Shown piece after piece: positions 44,673 to 53,659 of a stretch of 64,000 nt of DNA. The stretch spans positions 10,478,001 through 10,542,000 of the forward strand of contig NZ_CP034539.1 in the NCBI RefSeq assembly GCF_003963535.1, given 5' to 3'. The notes beneath the pieces are model-generated. The model was not told where the DNA came from and did not search any database. It was given only the letters and a program-made list of their open reading frames with translations. This DNA comes from Streptomyces cyaneochromogenes (GTDB taxonomy: Bacteria > Actinomycetota > Actinomycetes > Streptomycetales > Streptomycetaceae). Position 1 is the first letter of the stretch. Every line of letters starts with the position of its first letter. The position numbers and the translations under genes were made by a program.

Positions 44673-46039
44673 TCACTGCTCCTGCTCCAGCCGTGCCGCG
44701 ACTTCGGCGACCCGGCTCTGCACCGAACTGGTCAGCAGACGGCTCAACTCCTGGTACTCGGCCACTTCTTCATCCGAGACGCTACCGGCATACACCCTGC
44801 GCTCCAACGCAATCGGCCGCCACCGGCGGTCCTCGGCACGGCTGGAGTAGGGCGTGTCCAGACTGAACAGCTTCGACATAACCGTCGTTCGCACTGCTGT
44901 AGACCGCCCTGCGGTAGAGGTCTTCATCCACCACGCCGGGCGGCTCGTCCTCACCCGGACCCGGCAGACGGATCAGCGCAGACTCGTCGGCGGCCCGACA
45001 GTCGGTAGGGGCTGTGGCTGGTGACGATGAACTGGACGTTGGGGAAGTGATCGCGTAGCACGTCTCCAATCTGCTGCTGCCACGTCACATGCAGGTGCGC
45101 GTCGACCTCGTCGATCAGCACGACATCCGGCTGCAGGATGACGACGCGACCGCTGTCATCCTCGTGTGCCTTCAACTGGCCGTACGCCGCATGCCTCTGC
45201 CGCGTGACGTCCAGGACCAGGGCGGCCACGGTCCGGTAGCCGTCGCCCAGCTCACGCAGCGGGAAGCTGTGGCCGTCGCCGGCGGACACCCAGAGCCCAT
45301 CGGCCGACACGCCGTTGACCCGCAGCCCATCCGGCAGGAGGCCATCACTGAGCAGGTTCAGCACGATGTCGAGCAAACGTGCGGCGGAGCCCGGTTGCGG
45401 GCCGTCCTCCGGCATCTCCTGCCGTGACCGGTGGCGCAGGCCAATCAGCCACCCCACGCAGTCGCCCACAACGGCGTCCTCGTGGAAGAGCGTGGACAGG
45501 TGGTGGCCGGCCGCGAGCTCATCCTGGGCGTATCCGCCGGCCAGATGCCCCGACAACCGTCGAAAGGCCCGTACCCGGCACAGAACCACACCGAGGCCGC
45601 AGGCGACCATGGCCCGCGTGCGATGGCATGCACTTCGGCGTGGATGCCCCCGCGGCCAACAAGCTGGCCGGCCGCCGGCCCCACCCCGGTCTCGCCGGCG
45701 GGGCTTTCCACGTCAGGGCCCCAGCCGGAGATCTGCCGGCACGGCCACGGCCGTCTCCAGCTGCAAGAACTCATCGGCCTGCGGGTCGACACGGACATCA
45801 ACCACAACCCGGCCGTTGGGCGCGCTCCGGGTGACCATGCCCGTCGAAGCCGCATGCAGGGCTACTGCGGTTTCCGGCCCACACAGCGCGAGAGCGATCG
45901 CCCGCAACAGCGTCGACTTGCCCGAGCCGTTGCGGCCGGCTAGAACCGTCCAGCCGCCGCGCCCCGGCAGCCGCACGTCTACAGCACGCCTGCCGCTGAA
46001 GCCCTTGATGTCGGTGAGTCGCACCCGTGTGACGTACAC
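44673..46039 (-). pseudogene. AAA-family (RecF/SMC-like) ATPase, several frameshifts
   Basis: GTG 46039 opens YVTRVRLTDIKGFSGRRAVD and the Walker A VLAGRNGSGKSTLLRAIALA. The frame breaks near 45710; it resumes as VGWLIGLRHRSRQEMPEDGP, the D-loop area FPLRELGDGYRTVAALVLDV, and Walker B VVLIDEVDAHLHVTWQQQIG with VQFIVTSHSPY. Two more shifts near 44995 and 44905 precede FSLDTPYSSRAEDRRWRPIA and the C-terminal helix. The layout is that of AAA_21-type ATPases often found in phage-defence loci. No partner nuclease is visible. Confidence 0.75.
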
Positions 46040-46161
46040 CCTGCCCTGTCTCCGTCCCTGTCCCTTGGCCCACCGAACGCGCGCAGGTATCCGACCGCTC
46101 ACCCTTTTACAAGACGGGGTGCCTCCCCGGTCTGTGCCCCGTCCGCTCGTGGGCGCGGCGC

Positions 46162-46313
46162 GCTGGTTCGGCGAGCTCATCAACCGCGCGGCCGAACGCC
46201 AGGCGCCGTTTCCTGACTGGCCGGACTGGTACAACCACCATCGACCCCACCCCGGAATTACCGGCCAAACCCCAGCCAGCCGCGTCACCAACGTGTCCCA
46301 GCAGCACACCTAG
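46162..46313 (+). pseudogene. IS481-type integrase C-terminal scrap
   Basis: The plus strand reads WPDWYNHHRPHPGITGQTPA then SRVTNVSQQHT and a stop, the classical C-terminus of IS481 transposases. Confidence 0.7.
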
Positions 46314-46747
46314 TCAAGGGTGATCAGCCGAGTACGGCGGGGGAGTGGGCGTTGCGCAGCAGCAGTTTCGGCTTGCCGGAGCCATCGGTGGGAACCGTGT
46401 CTCCAACGAGGTCAACTGGCCATCGAAGCCCCGTGGTTGACGAGTGGTCAGCACACTCGTTCGGGCAGCGACGAAACGCCACCTGCCGCACGTCCAACAT
46501 TCATTGAGGAGCCGCCACTCTCGGCAGCGTCGGTGTTCCCGACCGGTTCGGCAATGCTGCTGCAGTTCACGTCGTTGAGCCGTCCGTCCAGCAGGCTTTC
46601 GAGCCGACGAAGCCGAAGGGAAGACGGTCCTGTGGGCCACGCAGACGGATGAGAACGAGGTGCTGACCCTACGGTCCTGACGGCAGCGAGGTCTGGATGG
46701 TGCTCAACCAGTTCGCCGGATTTCGAGCTGTTGGAAGAGCCGTACGA
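46314..46747. other. about 430 bp without a recognisable gene
   Basis: No frame carries a consistent protein; no repeats noticed. Confidence 0.4.
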
Positions 46748-46785
46748 CGAAGGCGGAGCTCCCGGTCTTGGAGGCTCCGCCTTCG
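46748..46785. terminator. intrinsic-type terminator hairpin
   Basis: CGAAGGCGGAGC (46748-46759) pairs perfectly with 46774-46785; GTTGTTGTG follows. It is about 70 bp past the end of the membrane protein gene on the minus strand. Confidence 0.7.
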
Positions 46786-46854
46786 CGTTGTTGTGTGTAT
46801 GGCCCGGTGCCAGCTGTTGCGTGCGAGAAGTGCCGGGCTCGCGTCATCGCACAC

Positions 46855-47493
46855 TCAGGCCCTGAAGATCAGCAGGGTGATGAGGTAGAGGACACCGGTT
46901 CCAGCACTGGCCCCCACGACCTGGGACATGCGGGCGTAGTACATGCGGATGATCTCGTCGGGTGTCAACCGGGTCTGGCGTTTGATGCGGGTGTTGCTCG
47001 CCGATGCGCGCAGGTCGATCTGCGGGTCGGGGCCGTCGACCAGGATGACGTAGGTCAGTGTCTGGCCTTGGTGAAGGGGAGTTGCGGGGGCCAGGCTGAC
47101 GGCGTTGGCCTGGGGGGTGGCGGCCAGTACGCGCTGGGAGGTGGGTCTTGACGTCTGGTTGAGGACGGCGACCACGTCGGCTGTAGACGTGATCTCTATG
47201 GGCTGGCCGTTGAACTGTGCGGTTTCCAGGTCCTTGTTGCCGGCGTTGGACAGGTCGATCTCCACCACGTGCGGGTTGCTCAGCGTTGTGCTGCCATGCG
47301 TGATGGTCAAGGCGCCGTGTGCGGCGGTGTGTGTGAGCGGGCTGACCCGTGCCGACCACTCGATGCGCCGTCGCGGCCAGACAGCTCGGTAGCCGAGCCA
47401 TCCGATGAAGAGGGCGGTCGGGAGGGCGAGCATGGCACCCACTGCGCCCAGGGCAGTCCAGAAGGTCTCGCTCGGCGCCGCGATGTTCGTCAT
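46855..47493 (-). CDS. membrane-anchored hypothetical protein
   Basis: A 212-residue protein. An N-terminal helix (ALGAVGAMLALPTALFIGWL) and a C-terminal helix (VVGASAGTGVLYLITLLIFR) anchor a central beta-rich domain (HGALTITHGSTTLSNPHVVE, DLSNAGNKDLETAQFNGQPI, VLNQTSRPTSQRVLAATPQA). Both ends in the membrane would put the middle part in one compartment, cytoplasmic or external. Related proteins occur in actinomycetes; function unknown. Confidence 0.75.
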   Translation of the reverse strand: MTNIAAPSETFWTALGAVGAMLALPTALFIGWLGYRAVWPRRRIEWSARVSPLTHTAAHGALTITHGSTTLSNPHVVEIDLSNAGNKDLETAQFNGQPIEITSTADVVAVLNQTSRPTSQRVLAATPQANAVSLAPATPLHQGQTLTYVILVDGPDPQIDLRASASNTRIKRQTRLTPDEIIRMYYARMSQVVGASAGTGVLYLITLLIFRA

Positions 47494-47859
47494 GGCAGAT
47501 CGTTATATCTGCTAATGCGCCGGGAACCAGCGGCAACCGCCTCAGTGAGACCTGCCGTTGACGTCATTGGTACCGGAACGAGGGGGCTGAGCCCTGACGT
47601 TGATGCCTAACCGTGCTTCGGCTCAGGAGCTGGAGAAGACCACCTGCACCCGGGCCAGCCATCACTTCGCCCTGCGCCACCGCACCAGTACCGTCGAATC
47701 CTCCAGCATCCGCGTCGACCAGCGCCCCGCTGCCGCGTCCCAGCTGGCATGCCGACACGGCGCAGTGCACCACGGCAGCCGCGCTGGCCGGACGCTGGCT
47801 TGCGGCAACACCGACGGCGATCGCATCCACCCTCCTACTCCTACGGCGTCATGCCCCAA
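47494..47859. other. about 365 bp without a recognisable gene
   Basis: Contains the promoter side of the membrane protein gene. No other coding signal stands out. Confidence 0.4.
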
Positions 47860-47985
47860 CTAAATGGTTGCGCCGTAGTGCACTGCGACGCCGCTTCGCC
47901 CGCCCTGCAGCTCGATGGCCAGCAGCGTCACCGCGTAGCTTTCGGTGACCACTTGGGCGACGTCGTCCCGAGCCGCGCGCAGCAT
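47860..47985 (-). CDS. possible small protein
   Basis: The minus strand from ATG 47985 gives 41 residues, MLRAARDDVAQVVTESYAVT then LLAIELQGGRSGVAVHYGAT I. The composition is protein-like and it is divergent from the gene at 48051, but the frame is also open upstream (RTPAE), so it may be a fragment. Confidence 0.35.
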   Translation of the reverse strand: MLRAARDDVAQVVTESYAVTLLAIELQGGRSGVAVHYGATI

Positions 47986-48050
47986 CTCCGCGGGCGTCCT
48001 ACTGTGTGAGCGGCAGCGTTCTCCATCCGACCAGCAAGGAGCAGCAGGCC

Positions 48051-48332
48051 GTGATCGTCGAGATCCCCCAGCACGTGCGTGACACCGCCACCCAGCTCGG
48101 GGCCGGCGTCCCCTACGCCCTGAAGGTCCTGGCCGGCCAGCTGGCCGACGACCCGGACATGGGCCGGCCCTCGGGGACGCCCGGCATTCTCACCGTGATG
48201 GTCGACGGCGATCTGTTCGAGGACTGCCCCGACCTGGCTATCGGCTACATCCCTGGGCCTGACCGGATCGAGATCCGGTACGTGAACCTGGCCGCCTCCT
48301 CTGCCGAACTCGCCGCGGACGCCCAGGACTAG
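48051..48332 (+). CDS. small hypothetical protein
   Basis: A 93-residue protein from GTG 48051, chosen because AAGGAG lies 8-13 nt upstream. IVEIPQHVRDTATQLGAGVP, ALKVLAGQLADDPDMGRPSG, TVMVDGDLFEDCPDLAIGYI and PGPDRIEIRYVNLAA form an alpha-beta fold like a small ParE/RelE-sized protein, but I do not see toxin residues. It is 12 bp before the SMI1-like gene and probably co-transcribed. Confidence 0.65.
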   Translation: MIVEIPQHVRDTATQLGAGVPYALKVLAGQLADDPDMGRPSGTPGILTVMVDGDLFEDCPDLAIGYIPGPDRIEIRYVNLAASSAELAADAQD

Positions 48333-48344
48333 GAGGAGCCCCCT

Positions 48345-48977
48345 GGTTACGACGAGGTCACAGGACGGGAGATCTCCGACGCCTGGCAGCGCATCACCCG
48401 CTGGCTTCAGGGCAATGCCCCCGACTCCCACGCTGCGCTTCGCGCAGGCGCGAGCCTTGCCGCCATCACTGCACTGGAAGGCGACCTCGGCATCCGGATA
48501 CCCGCAGACCTGCGCGCCCTGTCGCGTTTGACCGCAGGCGACAAGGGGGTCGACGGCGGGGGATGTCTGCCCGGCAACCAGGCGCTGATGAGCCTGCACG
48601 AGGTAGCCGACTTCTACCGGGAGCAGTTGGACTCCCAGGCCCACCAGGACACCCTCAACGCCCGCCGTCCGGAGTACGACCGGATCACCGTGTGGAAGCC
48701 AGCCTGGATTCCTGTGGTCCCCTACGGCCCGGCTGACCGCACCTCGGGCCTGTACGTGGACGCCGCGACCGGCTACCTGGGCCGTTGGTCCCGCTACAAC
48801 GAAGGGTCCGGGGACGAGCGCGACACGCTGGTCACCTATCTGGAAGACGTCGCCGACATGCTCGAGGCCCCGGCGCTGGCCACGCGGGACAAGCCCGGCC
48901 TGGTCGGTGGGGCGCTGGTGTGGGGCAGCAGGCTCGACTCCGTGCAGGAAGAGCGGTGGCAGCCCCTGACCGGCTGA
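48345..48977 (+). CDS. SMI1/KNR4 (SUKH)-like protein, start codon unclear
   Basis: Continuous coding from about 48345: EVTGREISDAWQRITRWLQG, LAAITALEGDLGIRIPADLR and ALSRLTAG, then LPGNQALMSLHEVADFYREQ, WKPAWIPVVPYGPADRTSGL and YLEDVADMLE. The order (LGIRLPxDLRALxRLxxG, LLSLxEVxxxY, WxPAWIPV) is that of SUKH immunity-like proteins. GGAGGAG at 48332-48338 is well placed, but no ATG, GTG or TTG is in frame before 48528, so the start may have been damaged or a base lost. SUKH proteins often neutralise toxins; no toxin is seen here. Confidence 0.65.
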   Translation, partial: GYDEVTGREISDAWQRITRWLQGNAPDSHAALRAGASLAAITALEGDLGIRIPADLRALSRLTAGDKGVDGGGCLPGNQALMSLHEVADFYREQLDSQAHQDTLNARRPEYDRITVWKPAWIPVVPYGPADRTSGLYVDAATGYLGRWSRYNEGSGDERDTLVTYLEDVADMLEAPALATRDKPGLVGGALVWGSRLDSVQEERWQPLTG

Positions 48978-48991
48978 CCACACCGGAGAAA

Positions 48992-49024
48992 AAAGGGGGC
49001 CGGCCCGGCGGGTCGGCCCTCCTT
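48992..49024. terminator. terminator hairpin after the SMI1-like gene
   Basis: A GC-rich stem AGGGGGCCGGCC / GGTCGGCCCTCCT around CGGCG, preceded by A6 and followed by TT, 15 bp past the stop. Confidence 0.65.
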
Positions 49025-49054
49025 CATACTTCACCTGCTGAGGCGCCGGCTATG

Positions 49055-49800
49055 TCAGCTGATCTTGCGCCAGGTGCAGGTCGTCGCGGCCGACGTGCAA
49101 TGCTCGAACCCCGGAAGGTTCACGAAGAACCCGTCACCGTCCAGCATCCGCCACGACGGAGCCGGGAACCCGCTGAACGCCCGCTGATTCTGCACGCTCG
49201 GGATCGCCGCACGCCCGCACCGCTCCGTCCCGCTCGGTCCGTTCGTCGCCGTGCGGGTGTCGGCGAGGATGCCGAAGTTCGCCGAACCGTCGCCCATCTT
49301 GTCGGCGAACAGCTGGGTGCACTTGCTGCCCGACGTCACCAGGTTCACGCTGTTGGGGAAGCCGCCGGACTCGTGCGTCGAGGCCATCGCGAACTCGTCA
49401 CAGTCAACCGACCCCACCGACGCGTCGGACCGGTGCACAGTCCAGGTGCTGTCACACACACGGGTACGGCTGTTGTCCGACGTCCACGTACCGCCAGCGC
49501 TGTTCTTCACCGGCGTGTCCGGTCCCAGGTAATGCATCAGCGAGTCCCACCGCCTGGAACCGGCGTGATCGGGCATCACCTGCTGCATGTACCAGTATTA
49601 CGCGCCGGCGGCCGGGCACAAGTTCGTGTCCACCGTCCAGTCCAGCTTGAAGAACGGCAGCACACAGCCCGGCGCCGAGCCCTTGACGATGTCGTCGCAG
49701 CGCGGTGCAAGCTCCCGCACCTCATCAATTCCGGAGGTCCCGAAGCTCGCCGTGTCGCTGGCGTCCACGGTCGCGGTCAGAAGCTGTGCCAGAACCCATG
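49055..49800 (-). pseudogene. NucA/NucB-type secreted DNase domain, N-terminus lost, internal stop
   Basis: The minus strand from about 49795 reads TATVDASDTASFGTSGIDEV, CDDIVKGSAPGCVLPFFKLD and WTVDTNLCPAAGA, meets TAA near 49604, then continues YWYMQQVMPDHAGSRRWDSL. The catalytic-type motif of NucA/NucB, CDEFAMASTHESGG, is at about 49375-49410, and the tail has further cysteines. The family are extracellular DNases. Signal peptide and start are missing, so it is dead unless the stop is an error. Confidence 0.7.
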
Positions 49801-50105
49801 ATCTGTGACGTTCTGTAATTCTGGCCTGGATGACTATTGAACTTGCATGTGTGATGTCGGCTTGGTCGCGATCATCCGTCCGTGGTCGGGCTGGCGTCCA
49901 CGAGGCTGCCGTGGGTGCATACGGTGCGGCCGGTAGCTGAGGACGAAGGCGTCGGCGGTCTCGTCGACCGGTTGGGCACGGGGCCGGGCGACGCCGATCT
50001 GGCTGGGACTGTTACCCATCACGGGGGAAGGCCCTCCGGCCTCGTACCGTGCGTGCGGCCCAGTGAGGCTGGCTGACGGCACGTTGGGTCATGAAGGCAG
50101 GAATA
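49801..50105. other. about 300 bp without a recognisable gene
   Basis: No gene or repeat recognised. It separates the nuclease remnant from the MerR gene. Confidence 0.35.
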
Positions 50106-50516
50106 TCAAGGCTGTGGCTGGGGTGCTGCCGCGTTCGAGTATAGGAATTCGAGCGTGGCCAGTTCGTTCACAGTCGTCTGAAGCTGGCCGATGCGGGCTC
50201 GGCCGATCCGGACGAGTTCTTCCCCCGCGGCGACCCACCGGTCAAGATCGGGTGAAAGAGGCGGGATATCGGCGAGGATGTCGGCGCTCTGTTTGAGGGT
50301 GATTCCCACGCGTTGGGCAGCGAGTGCGAGTTTGATCCGGCAGATTGCGTCGACGGTGAAGCGGCGGGCGTTGCCGCTGTTCCGGGCACCGGTGATCACG
50401 CCGTAGCGCTCGTAGAAGCGGACGGCGTTGGCAGTCACCCCCGCGGCCCTGGCGACCTGTCCGACCGTCAGTGAGGCATGGTTCGGTTCGCGGCCGGAGT
50501 ACTCAGTGGTGGTCAT
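50106..50516 (-). CDS. MerR-family regulator, last gene of its operon
   Basis: A 136-residue regulator: LTVGQVARAAGVTANAVRFY, then ERYGVITGARNSGNARRFTV and LALAAQRVGITLKQSADILA. No Cys ligands. The start ATG at 50516 lies 14 bp inside the MFS gene, so it is translated from the same mRNA as the reductase and exporter. A MerR-type palindrome at 52585-52612 in front of the operon is its likely target. Confidence 0.9.
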   Translation of the reverse strand: MTTTEYSGREPNHASLTVGQVARAAGVTANAVRFYERYGVITGARNSGNARRFTVDAICRIKLALAAQRVGITLKQSADILADIPPLSPDLDRWVAAGEELVRIGRARIGQLQTTVNELATLEFLYSNAAAPQPQP

Positions 50517-51984
50517 GCCTTTGCCCCGCCTTCGCTGATGAGTTCTGCTGGTCTAGTATCACGAGGGTGCGGCGGGGGGAGCGCAAGCATACGGCCAGGG
50601 CAAGCGACATCACCATGAGAGCCGCCGCTTGGGTCAACCGCTGGGAGTCCACGATGGTGGCCGCGTCCGCGGCTCTGTCCGCCGCTCCGGCGCTGGCCAG
50701 AGCCGAGAGCGACCCGCCGCCGGTCATCGTAGAGGTCAGCACCGTGAACAGCGCGCTGACCGCTGCGGTGCCCATGCCGTTCGCGATCGTGCTCACCAGG
50801 GACAGGAGCGCTGAGGCTGAGGCCAGGTCAGGGCCGTTGAGATCGCGGCTGGAACTGGACATCGTCGGCATCATGATCGCGCCGGTGCCCGCTCCTTGGA
50901 GGAATGCGAGCAGCCCGAGCACCAGGTAGGGAGTGTCCGGCCGGAGAATGAGCGCCTGCACAAGACCGGCGCCGATCGCGAGACCGAGCCCGGTGCCGAC
51001 GACCTGCCGGGGACCAAGCCGTTCCAGGTATCGGGCAGCGAACTGCAGACTGATCCCCATACCGACCGCACCGGGAACCATCAACGCGGCCGTGACCGAT
51101 GCGCTGTCCGAGCGCAGGATCTGCACATAGGCAGGCGTCAGCACGACCGTGCCGAAGTAGGGTGCCGCGTACAGAGCGAGGACCGCGGCGCCCCGGCCGA
51201 ACGTCGGATTCCGCAGAAGACCGATGCGCAGGAGCGGTTTCGGACGTGTCAGCGCCCGAGCTGAGAACACGGCCACCAGCACCGCGCCGAAGGCGGCCGT
51301 GGCGATCCGAACCCAGGCCGGGCCGCCTTGGGCGTTGATGCCGTAGGCCACCGCGACGATGCCCGGAACCAGCAGCATCGCTCCCAGCAGGTCAAGCCGG
51401 CTCCGTTGTCCGTGCGCGGTATCGCCCGGTAGCCAGGCCAGCGTGCCGACCGTGGCCAAGAGCGCCAGCGGCACGGTGATGAAGAACGACGGCCGCCACG
51501 ACCCAGTGTCCAGGAGCAACGCGCCGAGTATTGGGCCCAGGATCGGCCCGATCAGCAGCGGCAGGCCGGTGATCGCCATCATCCGGCTTCGGCGCTCAGG
51601 CGCCACTGCGCCGAAGCCGATCGCCATCCCGAGGGGCGTCATCAGACCACCGCCAAGGCCCTGAGCCGCTCGCGCGGCGATCAGCCAGCCCAGGCTGCCG
51701 GACGCCCCGGCAGCGGCGGAGGCGACCGCGAAACCGGCCAGCGCCCCCAGGTACATGCGACGGGCGCCCCAGCGTGCAGCAAGACCGGCAGCCAGCGGCA
51801 TCGTCGCGACCACCGCGAGCGTGTACGAGGTGATGATCCATTGTGCGGAGGTCAACGACGCGTCGAACGTCACCATCAGCTGAGGCAGCGCCACGGCGAC
51901 GATCGTGGCATCCAGTACCGCCATTAACCCGCCGAACGCCACCACGATCGCGGCGCGCGCTTCCGCCCTGGTCAGCTTGCTCAT
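50503..51984 (-). CDS. MFS drug exporter (DHA2 / 14-TM type)
   Basis: A 493-residue transporter from ATG 51984. The first helix has GGLMAVLDATIVAVALPQLM, the LDxTIVNVAL-type motif of the DHA2 group; motif A is LAARWGARRMYLGALAGFAV; motif C-like glycine-rich helix is GLPLLIGPILGPILGALLLD. About 14 helices. It exports drugs or dyes by proton antiport. It overlaps the FMN reductase by ATGA and the MerR gene by 14 bp, so all three are one operon. Confidence 0.92.
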   Translation of the reverse strand: MSKLTRAEARAAIVVAFGGLMAVLDATIVAVALPQLMVTFDASLTSAQWIITSYTLAVVATMPLAAGLAARWGARRMYLGALAGFAVASAAAGASGSLGWLIAARAAQGLGGGLMTPLGMAIGFGAVAPERRSRMMAITGLPLLIGPILGPILGALLLDTGSWRPSFFITVPLALLATVGTLAWLPGDTAHGQRSRLDLLGAMLLVPGIVAVAYGINAQGGPAWVRIATAAFGAVLVAVFSARALTRPKPLLRIGLLRNPTFGRGAAVLALYAAPYFGTVVLTPAYVQILRSDSASVTAALMVPGAVGMGISLQFAARYLERLGPRQVVGTGLGLAIGAGLVQALILRPDTPYLVLGLLAFLQGAGTGAIMMPTMSSSSRDLNGPDLASASALLSLVSTIANGMGTAAVSALFTVLTSTMTGGGSLSALASAGAADRAADAATIVDSQRLTQAAALMVMSLALAVCLRSPRRTLVILDQQNSSAKAGQRHDHH

Positions 51985-52565
51985 GCCCGAGCGGCCAGAT
52001 CCGAGACCCGGAGGGAGCGCAACGCCCGCGCCCACGTGCGCAACTCGTTCATCGTCGCGTGCAGCGCCCGCACGGTACCCGGCGGAGGAACAAAACTGCC
52101 ATCGGCGTCGAGATGCTCCCACGCCATCGGCAGCAGAACTGACTCCCGGACAGTGGTGGCACGCAACTCCGGAAACACCGTCCGCAACTGCTCGATGGCC
52201 CTGACGCCGCCGGAACCGCCGTATCCGACGAACGCGACCGGCTTGTACGCCCACTCGGTGAAATGCCAGTCGATCACATTCTTCACCGACGCTGGAAAAC
52301 TGTGGTTGTACTCCGGCGTGAGAAATACGAACCCGTCGGCGTCCGCGAGCCGGCCCGCGATCGGGGATGCGGCTGCACCACCCGGCTGCATCTCATGCAT
52401 CGGCAGCGAGACCGAGGCAAGGTCAATCATGTCGAGGTCGATCCAGTCGATCGCGGTGAGCTCACGCTTCAACCACGCGGCGAGAGGGTCAGCCAGTCTT
52501 GTCCTACGCACACTCCCGATCACCACGGCGATCCGGAGCCTGCCATTGAGGTCGTCTTCCGTCAT
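51981..52565 (-). CDS. NAD(P)H-dependent FMN reductase
   Basis: A 194-residue flavoprotein from ATG 52565. RIAVVIGSVRRTRLADPLAA is the FMN phosphate loop (GSxRxxR), and DADGFVFLTPEYNHSFPASV KNVIDW is the signature TPEYNxSxPxxLKNxID of the family. YKPVAFVGYGGSGGVRAIEQ is the second flavin contact. It provides reduced flavin or reduces quinones or azo dyes. First gene of the MFS-MerR operon. Confidence 0.92.
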   Translation of the reverse strand: MTEDDLNGRLRIAVVIGSVRRTRLADPLAAWLKRELTAIDWIDLDMIDLASVSLPMHEMQPGGAAASPIAGRLADADGFVFLTPEYNHSFPASVKNVIDWHFTEWAYKPVAFVGYGGSGGVRAIEQLRTVFPELRATTVRESVLLPMAWEHLDADGSFVPPPGTVRALHATMNELRTWARALRSLRVSDLAARA

Positions 52566-52584
52566 GGCATCGACGCTAAATATT

Positions 52585-52612
52585 CGCCTATAGGTGAACT
52601 CAACCTGAGGCG
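52585..52612. promoter_or_regulatory. MerR-type operator
   Basis: CGCCTATAGGT-GAAC-TCAACCTGAGGCG: imperfect long palindrome with CGCCT and AGGCG at its ends, 20 bp upstream of the FMN reductase start. Length and place fit the spacer palindrome bound by MerR proteins. Confidence 0.6.
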
Positions 52613-52695
52613 AAGGCCCGTGGGTCGCGGCTGCCACCTCAGGGACCGAGATAAATCTCAGCGGCACTTCCTGCACACAGTTGATTGCAACCCGG

Positions 52696-53658
52696 CTAGG
52701 ACAGGACAGCCGGAGCGAGGCGAATAGCGCGCGGTTGGAGTGTCCGAAGGCGGATGGGTTTGGGCTCGTCGTCCATCGCGGCCGGTTCGACGGGATGCGG
52801 TGCGGCACGCCGCGGCCGGGGCGGCCGGGTGAGACGGCGCACCATGACGGTGATGAAGGTCCACATGATGTGGGCCTCGCTGTGGGAGATGAGCCGCTCG
52901 TAGTCTCGGACGTTTCTGCGTGCCCTCATGATCCACGAAGTCGCCCGCTCGACCCTCCACCGCTTGGCCAGCACGGCGAATCCATCCTGGTCCTTGCATG
53001 GGGGCACCGTCTTGAGGGTGATGCCGAGGAAGGTGTGGGACCAGTCGACGAGGGTTCCGCCGTAGGCGGAGTCCGCCCAGGCGACAGCGAGTTCGGGATG
53101 GGTCAGACGCAGACGGAAAAGCTGGTCACGGGCCGGGATGCTGTCGTGCGGCGAGGCAGGAGTGACCATGACAGCCAGAGCCATGCCGCGCATGTCGACT
53201 GCCAGGTGCCGCTTCCGCCCGTTGATCAACTTCCCACCGTCAAAGCCGCGGGTGTCCTGGCCCACCGTCTCCGCGCCCTTGACGGACTGGGAGTCCAGGA
53301 TCACCGCCACGGTGCGGGGATTGAGACCGTCGTGGACACGGACCTGTTCGTGCAGCTCAGCGTGGATGCGGGCCAGGTCCCCGCTCGCCCGCCAGCGCTG
53401 AAAATACCCATAGACCGTGCGCCAGGGGATGCCGAAGTCGACGGGAACGGCCCTCCACTTGATCCCGTTGTCATTGACATAACGGATGGCGTCCACCACG
53501 TTGCGGCGCGGATGGGCCTCGGGGCGCCCGCCCGCGGGCAGACGGCAGGCCGGGACGGGCAGCAGCGGTTCGAGGACGGCCCATTCGGCGTCGGTCATGT
53601 CGGTGGGGTAGCGCCGCTCACGCACGGCCGCCGGCCGTGTCTCGTTCGTGCAGTTCAT
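52696..53658 (-). CDS. IS5-family transposase, intact
   Basis: A 320-residue single-frame transposase. MTDAEWAVLEPLLPVPACRL and VVDAIRYVNDNGIKWRAVPV are the DUF4096-type segment. DDE residues: VAVILDSQSVKGAETVGQDT (first D), AVAWADSAYGGTLVDWSHTF (second D), LAKRWRVERATSWIMRARRN (E). Probably active. It is related to the fragments at 26699 and 61245. Confidence 0.92.
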   Translation of the reverse strand: MNCTNETRPAAVRERRYPTDMTDAEWAVLEPLLPVPACRLPAGGRPEAHPRRNVVDAIRYVNDNGIKWRAVPVDFGIPWRTVYGYFQRWRASGDLARIHAELHEQVRVHDGLNPRTVAVILDSQSVKGAETVGQDTRGFDGGKLINGRKRHLAVDMRGMALAVMVTPASPHDSIPARDQLFRLRLTHPELAVAWADSAYGGTLVDWSHTFLGITLKTVPPCKDQDGFAVLAKRWRVERATSWIMRARRNVRDYERLISHSEAHIMWTFITVMVRRLTRPPRPRRAAPHPVEPAAMDDEPKPIRLRTLQPRAIRLAPAVLS

Positions 53659-53659
53659 C

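Noticed and set aside
47928..49034. Minus-strand open frame of 368 codons
   Set aside because: Antisense to the small protein and SMI1-like genes, whose coding pattern is clearly better.
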